From Nymphalis io (Eukaryota > Arthropoda > Insecta > Lepidoptera > Nymphalidae): a DNA stretch of 64,000 bases. Below, one piece after another: positions 47,240-57,699 of the stretch. Positions within the stretch are counted from its first letter, which is position 1; each line of letters opens with the position of its first letter. Where the stretch lies: the NCBI RefSeq assembly GCF_905147045.1, contig NC_065911.1:9238001-9302000 (forward strand), read 5' to 3'. Position numbers and translations under genes: made by a program. The notes beneath the pieces were generated by a model. It was not told where the DNA came from, did not search any database, and worked only from the letters and a program-made list of their open reading frames with translations.

Positions 47240-47564
47240 GTTTTTTATACTCACATGACCGGCAGCACAACCAGTGGCTTTTTTCGAAGCAACATTCGGC
47301 AGTCGACCGGTGCAAAGTCTACCTGTCTGCCATTTGCGAGTATTGTTGTTAACGGTCTTAAGTGAGTCACATGAAGATTATGTTTCCAACGATTTTAAAG
47401 TCAATCGGTGTGTGCAGTGTTCGATAATGTAACCCAATCCGACTGAACAATGGGAACATGAGGGTCTGTAGTAAAGGCTCTTTATATTGTTGCTTACTTC
47501 TTATATTATTAAGGTTACCACCAAGTCCAGCGATAACTACAACAATATTAGCTTTTGCCGACAT
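47240..47564 (-). other. possible isolated exon(s), unidentified
   Basis: On the minus strand an ATG at 47564 opens a 65-residue frame starting MSAKANIVVVIAGLGG, whose V-rich strand and glycine motif resemble the start of a Rossmann-type dehydrogenase, but the similarity is lost after residue 16. Further along, a GC-richer segment (47250-47335) stays open (RKWQTGRLCTGRLPNVASKK) and runs through a GTGAGT at 47238-47243. The two may be unrelated. No confident gene is called. Confidence 0.2.
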
Positions 47565-48561
47565 TTATTTGGGAAACAAATAATTATTATTAAGTAAACT
47601 ACTAAGATTATTTTGGTTTAAATAATAAACAAAAATCAACTAAGTTTCCACAATGAGCTACTACTTAACAAATTATAAAAAAAGGTATTTGATATACAGA
47701 TAATAAACAAATTTTCACTTTTTAAAAGTATATGTTTTATCGTACAAACGCTAGTTAAGTAGACGGGTAGACTATTAAAAATAGAAAATGAAACAAAATA
47801 TTTTGAACGAATTATATATATTTAAATAATCAACATAATTAAAATTGTAAGATTAAAATTATAATAACAACAGCATTAACAACTTAAATAATATAACAAA
47901 ATTACAATTAAAGAACGTGTAATAATTTATAAATAAATTCTATCAAATTAAATACTTTAAAAAATATACCTACTTACTTTGTAATACAACTCTTATAATT
48001 ACACAATTTAAAAATAAACACATATAATTAAAAATAACAACAATTAATTCTACATTATATAACTATATAATGATTTTTTATATTGACATTTTTATGACTA
48101 TAATGGTCGTAATTTCATAAGCGAATAAAATTGTAGTAATAGGTATTTTGTCATTCTTAAATAATTCACATAGAACTTCTGATTTTATTATTATAGATAA
48201 TTGGGAAACATTATTTATCGCTATTAAGCTAGGTTTTAATTATATTCAACTGTTTAGGTGGGGATTAATTAAACATTGCTGTCTTCTTCTTTCGAATGTC
48301 AAATCAACGATGACGGAAATGAGTGCTAAATAAACTCCCACTAAACTATGTTTATAAATAAGGCCGTTGGTGTAGAACCATTAAATGTTATAGCTGAAGA
48401 AATATCTGATAATTTATTAAAAAAACTATTTCTAAATTAATGAATGAGCATGAATATTGTCAAAATCATATTTCGGTCGAAAGTTATATTTGACTAGTAA
48501 TAATTACTGACCGTACTTAAAATACACATAACAAATATTGGAAACGGTAATTTATTGGAAG
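47565..48561. other. AT-rich non-coding stretch
   Basis: Nothing recognisable. Confidence 0.4.
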
Positions 48562-48720
48562 CGGATATTAATAGGGCAGAATTTCATTCGACACATGTAG
48601 GTTACATCACTAAGTACCTTTTACTTAATGTATGATACATTCAAATACTAGATAAATTATAAACACAAATCAAGTACATAAAAACTGAGCGGTGCTTGCT
48701 TGATAAACGCCTCAATTTAT
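48562..48720 (-). repeat. decayed family-B SINE
   Basis: Ordered weak match: 'gggcagaatttcattcgaca', 'catgtaggttacatcac', 'aaattataaacacaaatcaa' and 'gcggtgcttgcttg'. Confidence 0.45.
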
Positions 48721-48891
48721 TATATACAAATTTCATAGGCTAATTAAATAAAATATAGGCTAATTATTAAACGGGTTTCCAATATTTATTAAAGATAAAA
48801 TAGTTAATAGAATTATAGTTACAGTTACAACGGTACTATTTCACAATACATTATAATTACTTATAAAACTTATAACGTTACGTATCTAAAG

Positions 48892-49247
48892 CCTATTCTA
48901 CCCCATAAGAGGAGTAAACCCAAATAAACAACTTTGACACCGATATCATTGGTCACCGATATCAATTGACACCGATACCATTGGTCGAGATCTTGAATAA
49001 TCTATGACATTCACTATGGATTCGCGAAAAAATGGCGTTTTCAATGTCCGCGAAGTTGTAATCGGAACATCGAAAGTTAAATTAATGTGATTATACCTAG
49101 TTAAGTGGAATAGTATTGCATTATAAATAAAGGATAATTAATCAAGAACTATTTAAAGTGCGTAATACAGCAGAACAATTAGAAAATCGCATGCAATTTG
49201 TAATTCTACGGTTTGTCTACCTTTACTCTTACTCCGATTGGCATAGG
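48892..49247. mobile_element. MITE-like element, copy 2
   Basis: Uninterrupted copy, about 356 bp. Left end 'cctattctaccccataagag'; right end, reverse-complemented, 'cctatgccaatcggagtaag'. The interior is colinear with copy 1, including 'ttcgcgaaaaaatggcg' and 'aatcgcatgcaatttgta'. It carries a repeated GATATCA/TTGGTC motif. No ORF. Confidence 0.75.
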
Positions 49248-50324
49248 GTATATGTTCTTTTCTGTCACCCTGACAACGTTTATGTAAGATATCACGATAA
49301 TTGGTCGAGTAGTTAAAACGTGAAAATGTAACAAACAAACAAACTCATTTTCACATTTATAATATTAACTAGATATGTTATTATAAATTCCAATATTGAT
49401 AATTATAAAGTCAGAATCAATTTCAAGTTAAAAGCGATAGCGTTTCAAATGTTAGGTTTAATTGTTTGTATTTTCTACTTATTTTCTAGATTAGGATTTG
49501 ATATTGATCCGAAAAAATACATTTTTCTAATTATATTTAATTTAAAACATACATTTGCCAGAATACTAGATAGTCTACACAGAATTATTTCCAGCTTCGA
49601 ATTTAGTTATATCAGAAAGAGTTAAGCGCGTTTGTATTTATGCAATAAAATACTTCAATTGTAACGAAATCTAATTAGAACATTGATTTTACATTGAGTT
49701 AGCATTATTTGAGCATCTAAAACTATTCTACACAGTAAATATATAGATGAGGCAAATATTACATACACATAACAAACTAATATAGTAAAAAGTAATATTA
49801 TTGAAAATGTACAAGATATATAACACAGATAATTAATATTTAAATATAAATGTGATAAAAAAATGAGATGTGTCAGCTACCATTTTTGCTAGATATATTA
49901 TATATTAAATAATATATAATATATCTATTTTTTTAAACGAATACTTACCTATACATAGACACACGCTTGTAAGCACTCAAACACACGTAGCGATCGAAGT
50001 CTTATACTTATTTCGGCCTAGCTCTCATTCGTCAAGTGTAGCAACTCCACATTACACTCTAGACACTCGCAGGAAAACATGGAACTTCGTTCCAAAACCA
50101 ACTCATTAATGAAAATGTTGGTAGTATTTTTATCCAAAATCAAATCGTAAATATTTTTCACTCGGATTGTAGACACTTGTTTAGCGGATGTTTAGATAAA
50201 CACAGATTTTTCTCTTTCTGTCATCATTCGAAAGAAGAAGAAAGAATATTGTTTAACTAGCCACCCCCTAAACAACATTTATATGATAATAGTAGTAAAT
50301 TTTTTTTGAATTAACATGACTTGG
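49248..50324. other. AT-rich non-coding stretch
   Basis: It includes a perfect hairpin (49890-49927). Otherwise nothing. Confidence 0.4.
49890..49927. repeat. perfect 17-bp inverted repeat, 4-nt loop
   Basis: TAGATATATTATATATT (49890-49906) and its exact reverse complement (49911-49927) flank the loop AAAT. It is very AT-rich, so it could be chance or a cruciform-prone site. Confidence 0.85.
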
Positions 50325-50470
50325 AAACCTTCAAAAAAAGAGCTTACCCATTCCTTCGAGGTCGGCAACTCATTTGCGAGAACCCCGGTGTTGCAGATGT
50401 CCATGGGCGGCGGTAATACCTTTCCATCAGGTAAGCCTCCTGGCAGTTTGCCCACCATTCCATAAAAAAA
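50325..50470 (+). repeat. family-F repeat
   Basis: 'ccattccttcgaggtcggca', 'ccccggtgttgcagatgtcc' and 'tttccatcaggtaagcctcc', ending in an A-run. It is shorter than the copy at 34611. The minus-strand frame 50279-50515 is its shadow. Confidence 0.65.
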
Positions 50471-51111
50471 TATATAGAACCGTATAATTCTAATTTCCAC
50501 ATCTAAAAAATACAAATCGAGTCGCGTTTACAACTTATGATTTGAATGATCTAGTCATAGGCTATTTAACGATCAAAGCAAAATGTTATATGTTATTTCA
50601 TTGTTAATCTTAAATATACGGACACTATGCTGGCTGTACACTCTCGGCGATACATTTCGAAACTACAAATGAGCGTGAGAATGTGGAAGCGCATGATTTG
50701 AGATAATAATAATACGACAACCGTACCACGGAAATTACACTGATATAATGATGTCACAAAAGATTAAAATACACACACAAAACCGTGCTTATTCCTTTAA
50801 GATATATTTTCAGTGTCATGTAAAGGAATAAACGTTGACAGAAAACAAAGGAAAAGTAGATACGAACAAAATATAAAATACAGCATTATTAACATGAACT
50901 ACTCTAGTATTTATTCAGTGTACGATATATCATCATCTAATTGTAATATCATTCACTTTCGTTCATTCGTTAAATCAATCATCAATTAAGCATATTGTAT
51001 CTAGGTTTTATGTTTGTCATCACTTATTATATTTGATTGATAATTAACCTAGCTTATATTCTATGCTTATAATATTAAATTAAAATAGTCTAGTAATATA
51101 TACTCTTTTAT
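50471..51111. other. AT-rich non-coding stretch downstream of the channel gene
   Basis: Nothing recognisable. Confidence 0.4.
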
Positions 51112-51370
51112 TCAGGAGAAGGTATGAAGCTCCACCTTATTGCTGCTTGCTTCAATGGTGGTGGATAGGTTTGGGGTATATTATTTAAGTAAATAATATT
51201 AAACGAGTTAAGTAAGGGTGATGAGTTGGCCATCGCATTATGGAAATATTAGTATATTTTGGAATGCATTTCACCAAGAGTTGTCTCATGATAAGTTCCT
51301 TCACCGTAAATCAGGAAAACACAAATTAGGCATAAAATTTAGCTAACAGCTGAATTGAATACCGTGAAAT
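51112..51370 (-). repeat. decayed family-B SINE
   Basis: 'caggagaaggtatgaagctc', 'tcatgataagttccttcacc' and 'gtaaatcaggaaaacacaa' keep the family order around an insertion. Confidence 0.4.
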
Positions 51371-51567
51371 TATAACCCGTCTCACTTACTCACTTTTTTC
51401 TATAATAAAATAGCTACACATTAATATTATTACATAAAAAAAAAACATCACTCGATAGTTATTGAACCTGAGAATGTACAGCCAAAAATCTTCACGAATA
51501 ATTACCGCAATTAGCAGATAACTACGTAAAGTTCGGAATAAAGGACACATAGTGTCGTTTAAGACAA

Positions 51568-51696
51568 TCAGATGTATTGTGCGAACTGGATCCAGTAGGT
51601 AAGGTTGAGGACCGCGAAGAGCAGGGGGAAGAAGACGCGAGAGAAGCGGTCGATGCTGATTGCTCTCATACGTGCTTTGGCGGCTTCTGCTGGTTC
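51568..51696 (-). other. channel gene last exon: loop end, M4, stop
   Basis: 129 nt after acceptor TTGACAG. It encodes EPAEAAKARMRAISIDRFSR, then VFFPLLFAVLNLTYWIQF and AQYI with stop TGA (51568-51570). The 3' UTR continues to the left; I did not assign a polyadenylation site. Confidence 0.95.
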
Positions 51697-54600
51697 CTGT
51701 CAATAATAACATAGCTTTGTATATTTACATACTTATCAGATCCTGTATATATGGCTCACTAGCAAAGTTGCTGTTTCCGTAACATAATAATTGCTTACTT
51801 ATGAAATTGATGTTTTGTATAGTAAAAAATATAAACTATACATACATTACTATCTATTTCAGCTACCCTATATTTAGGGTTATAGAGTTAAGTTTTATAA
51901 CCTAAAAGTTTTCAATAAACGAACTATATATAAAAATAATCGAACTGGTACGATCATTCTTATGGTTGAATATAGAAGATATGCTTTCGAATCAAATAAA
52001 ATAACAATAGCAAACTATTTACAATAACAATTTTAAAAGGTAAATGAATCAACCATTTCGCTATCGATGCTCCAGATATACGGACAACATAATCCCTATG
52101 AAGTCTGTACTGATAAATTCACTCAGCGTTCCACTGAAATCTTTTCATTAATTCCTTGACATAGATTTACGAATGGAAATTTTCCTATTGCTTGTTGGCA
52201 ATTTTGTACATGAACTAGTTGTTCCTCGTGGATTTATGTGCTTCATATTATATATGATATAAATATGTACGTAATAATTTGTTGTAACTTTTGTTAGTTT
52301 CAACAGATTTTAATAAAGACTAAATGGTACTTTAGAGATGTCCTTTTTTTACGTTTAGACTGACGCAGGTGCTTACTGGGCACGGCTGCTTCGGTAAGTA
52401 CCTGCACGGGATAGCGAGGCGGGAGATATCACCCTCCTGCCATGAGTGTGGTGCGCCACTGGACACGGCACATCACACTTTGACGGAGTGTGCTGCGTGG
52501 GGGCCCCAGAGGCATACCCTAGCGGCGATAGTTGGCGGAGACATCTCGCTGCCGAGCGTGATTAATGCTATGCTTGGCAGCGAGAGGTGTTAGATGGAGA
52601 TGGTCTCTTTTTGCGAGTGTGTTATGTTGCAGAAGGAGGTCGCGGAGCGAGAGCGAGAGGCGAGGTCAGCCGCCGCTGATTCGGTCCGCCGAAGAAGACC
52701 CGGGAGGAGGCGCCGACGCTATGCTCACCTTCTTCCTCCACCGTAAGCGCCGCTGGGGTTAGGGGGGTCAGTACCCCGAGAACCCCCTAAGAATGGAGGC
52801 CGCTTGAGCGGGCCAACCGTCGGTGCGTCACGGTAGGATGGGCATGCGATCCCGTGACGCCCCTTCGACAAGACGGAGTGGGTACCGCTGGTTTTTTAGT
52901 GGGTATTCCGGCGCCTTCAGTGCCGGCGAGCCACATACCCCCCCACCTCATGTGGGGGAAACGCGTAAATGCGTTTTTCCAGCGAAAAAAAAAAAAAGAG
53001 TTGGCCTTTTAATATGCAAATATTTGCATTTCCGTTTTATTGAAAACCCTCCACAAACAAACAGACAGATAATAAGAATTATGTTGGTTTCTTCTTTTTA
53101 TTTTTTCTTTCCTAAATCCATTATTTTGAGATGTTTATAGATTCCATTTGTTGTAGGTCTAAGTTTACACAAACCTTACGTTAAAGTTTATAAATTAATT
53201 AGTTAAATCGTTATTATTGCTCTCATGACGCTAAACTGTCTCTTTGTCTGTTATTAGGAATTAAAAACAGCTGAAATATAAAAGGTAATAAAATAGAATA
53301 TAAGTAATTTGATCAGCAAATAATGTTTGGTTTTCAAAAAAGTAAAATCTCATAAATATCCGATTCCAAGGCCTCTTTTGGTAAAAGTGAAACCCTAATC
53401 TTTAACTAAATATAGTCCATTTAAATAATAATAATTCAGGATTCTACCTTCGGTTTTGCAGCTCTGTCGTCCAGGATAATGTTGACAAGGCAGTACTCCA
53501 TCAACGCCATGAACACGAAACTGAAATTATAAGAAAAAATAAATAAAATAATGATGCATGCATGACCTTGTAATTACAATGGCTCACCCTTAAACTGATT
53601 GTCAGATGCAGTTTTCTTTGGTGTCAGAATGAATGATGGGTGGGAGGTGCTTACCCAGGTGGGTTACCCATTTTCGACCTACTTACTACAGAGTAAGTAA
53701 AGTAATTGTTGTTATTGAATGGACGGTCGATGATGTCATCATTCGTCCGTTCTCACCGTTTAGTTTATTGTAATTTCCCACTATTATCTTACCAGATAGG
53801 GTGTCTCACTTTTGAAAATAAAACAAGAAAGAGAAAGACGATTTCAAACTTTTATACAGACTAATAACTTTACCTCATCTAATAGCTCCTCTCGGATCGT
53901 ATTAGCGGATCATAAAGGTCACACAAAGAAACAGGAGAGCACAATACTTACACAGTGCACACAGACATAAAAGCGTCCACAGCTTTGAGATAGGAGACAG
54001 GTGGAAGTTGCGCCTGTGACTTCGCGTGTTGCGTGGAGAGTGTGAGAAGTGACGTCACGCCGAGTGTAACACGCGCTGGCGCAGCATCCGGTTTTATCCA
54101 GAACGATACCCACTAGCATGAAGATAATTATTAGCCTTAGAATTACCCAGTTAAAATATGAAGTTGGTCTACAGTTCACTTCAGGGACCCACGTAGCCTA
54201 ACTTGGTAATATTTAAAAGTATGGAGGGTATACTATATAGCATTATAACGAAGACGAGCCGGTTGGCGTGGTTGGCAGATACTAGCCTTTCGCGCCGCAG
54301 GTCGTGCGTTCGATTCCCACCCAGGACAGACATTTGTGTGTATAATCATGTCTGTTTGTCCTGAGTCTGGGTGTAATTATCTATATAAATATGTATTTAC
54401 AAAAGAAAAGTAGTATATGTATTATATCAGTTGTCTGGTTTCTGTCATTGTCTGGTCATAGTACATGCTCTGCTTAATTTGGGATCGGATGGCCGTGTGT
54501 GAATAATGTCCCAGGATATTATTATATATAATAATTAATGTTAACAAAGTAACACAATCATACTATATACATATCTATGTATAATAAGTCCAGCCGCTTT

Positions 54601-57600
54601 AGCTACTCTTTTTTTTGTTTGACAAACATTATTGTTATTAAAAAAAAAGATGCTGAAAGATGCAAATTTATATATGTTTACCTCAATTGTTCAATAACGA
54701 GTAATATTATATCATTAAAAGTAAATAATATCAGGCTAACGTTATAAAATTAATTAAATGGAAACTACATAAATTATAATGATGAAAAAGACATTATTAA
54801 ATAAACCACTAAACATATCATCTCAATAAAAAAATAAAGGAGAGGAGGCCTTAGTCCAGCAGTGGGACATTTACAGACACTATACTAACAATATGCCCGA
54901 ATTAAGGTGTATTTCTGGAACAGATTTTTAAACTTTTAAAATTAAATTTTATAAATTTATCGTTCTAAAACGTGTTTTATAACATATATTTTATTTGCAG
55001 AATGTCATACGCCACTGCGATTTATGTAATTATAGTTTGTTATTGTAAATGTGCAATTGTGGTTAGTTTAAGTGGAAGACCGCTATCAAATCTTCAATGT
55101 TATCTTGATCGAACAGACCGCAAGATAAATGCACGCTATTAACAAATAACTATTTTGTTTATTATATGTAACGTAATATTATAAATAATTATAGGGAGGG
55201 TTGGTCTCTATGAAAATTGTTTTGGGTTTTTTATTTATTGATTTAATATGTTCTTAAATACATGGCCTCATTTTAAAAAAAAATCCTATCAACTATTCTA
55301 TTGGTTAATGCGATGTATAGCCTGACTGTTATAATAATTTGCAATAATAATCTCTAACAGTTTAAGAGATCCACGTTTAAACAAACAAAAAATTTTGTTT
55401 ATACATTATATAATATGTATATAAATATATATTAATTATAATTAAAAGTTACCTTGTTTGCATAATTAACTCTTATTTAATTACTTAATAAGCGAACTTA
55501 CAGACATAATGACGATGAGGCAAGTAGGTATATAAGTGTTGAACAGATGATAGCCCAGACGTCTCTTCAGCTTGAATATAACTTCCAGGCAAGTGAAGTT
55601 ACCTGAAGATATATAAAATTCGAATTATTAAAAACAGCCTACTACTATATTCATTTACAACATAACATAACATCAAATTCTCATGATACTTAAAGTTAAT
55701 GCATCTTCCTTGGAGCAAGGTATTCGTTTATTTAATACAATCTTGCAGATAGCATAAATTTAAATCTTATTGTAAGGTTATAAAGGTCGCATCTTGGTCA
55801 TGAATACAGACGCTCGGAGTCTTGATATTTATCCTCCTTTTGAAGTTGCAACGGAACCACGCCACATACTAGTGCCATTACCATATTTCTGGCGTTTATT
55901 TCTGTCCATATACACGCTCGCGAGCGTGTCTTAAAACGACCAGGATCCCCCTGTGCCGTTATATAGATGATTAGAAAATTACACATAATTTATCAATACT
56001 ATCTTAGGATGTATACAAATAGCTGTCTACGTTGAGTCCTATGCTCAATTGTCTGGAAGAGATCGGTTTCTTATCAATAATGCCGATTTTGTTTTTTGCT
56101 ATTGTTTATATACGTTTTAAATATGGTGAAGCTTTAAATCGAAATGATATATCAACATTTAATTTAAAAAAAGGTAAAGTGGTCAAATGGGCGAAATAGT
56201 GGTAAGTAGTCACTATTGCCCATAGATATTGGCGCTGTAAGAAATATTATAGTTCCTTACATAGCTAATGTGCCACCAACCTTGGGAACTAAGAAGTTAT
56301 ATCCCTTGTGCCTTTAGTTACAATCACTCATCTTTCAAACCGGGACACAACAAAACTAAGTATTGCCATTTGGCGGTAGAATATCTGATGAGTGAGTGGA
56401 ACCCAGACGGCACTTGCATAAAGCCCTACCACCAAATAACATGTTATAATATAATATATAGTTTATTGTAAGTATAATGAAATTTTCAACTCATGCATTA
56501 CATATTTTTGTTCTTGATGAATATGTTTTAAAAAAGCCATGTTATATATTTACTTTTTTTATAGAATAGGAAGGCGGACGAGCATAGGGGCCACTTGATG
56601 GTAAGTGGTCACCAACGCCCATAGACATTGGCATTGTAAGAAATGTTAACTTGGGAACTAAGATGTTATGTCCCTTGTGCCTGTAATTACACTGGCTCAC
56701 TCACCCTTCAAACTGGAACACAACAATACCAAGTACTGCTGTTTTGCGGTAGAATATCTGATGAGTGGGTGGTACCTACCCAGACGAGCTTGCACAAAGC
56801 TCTACCACCAGCAAAACTGTACAGTAAAAATAAAATAATTTCCATTCAAAACCCCTTTATAAAAGCATTATGTATCTATAAAAATCTATGCTTTTATGTA
56901 CGTTACTAACTGTGCCCGCGGTTTCATCCGCGTATAACGTAAGAAAATCACTAAGAGCAGACTTGTAATATTTAGTTATGTACAACATTTTTAGTTTGTT
57001 TTTCGTGGGATATTCGTATTTATTGATTTTCGCCGCAGCTGGATCTAAACAGGGCATCTTATAATTTGCCACGAGAAACAGCATTCTTTTAAATCTATTT
57101 CGACATACTCGAATGTCTGCCCCTGTGCTTTATTTATCGTGACTGCAAACGATACTTTTACGGAAAAAATATTTTAAAATTGATAGTTAATTATATATTA
57201 GTATCGTAATAGCTTTTCCCCCCAATATAGTAATAGCTTTTCTTCCAGTTAATGATCTCCTGATTCATGAGACACTCGCTCCAAGCCAAGTTTATAGTAA
57301 TCCGCATACGGTGAGACCAACTCACTATATATGATCTCCTGGTACATGAGACACTCGTGTTAAACCAAGATTATAGTAAACCGCGTTCGGTAAGACCAAC
57401 TCTATGTATATGATCTCCTAGTACATGAGATACTCGCTCCATACGAAGATTTATAGTAATCCGCGTTCGGTAAGACCAACTTCATGTATATGATCTCCTG
57501 GTACATGAGACACTCGCTCCATACCAAGATTTACAGTAATCCGCGTTCGGTGAGACCTTTTCACTGTGTATTATCTCCTGGTACATGAGACATTCGCTTC

Positions 57601-57657
57601 ATACCAAGATTTACAGTAATCCGCGTTCGGTGAGGCTAACAACAACTACACTACAAG

Positions 57658-57699
<42 letters not shown>

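Noticed and set aside
51386..51712. 108-residue minus-strand frame at the channel gene end
   Set aside because: It is in a different frame from the M4 exon, which is supported by conserved motifs and matching splice phase.
57254..57640. Regularly spaced repeats resembling a CRISPR array
   Set aside because: The whole 80-bp unit is repeated, with no unique spacers, in an animal intron; this is a minisatellite.
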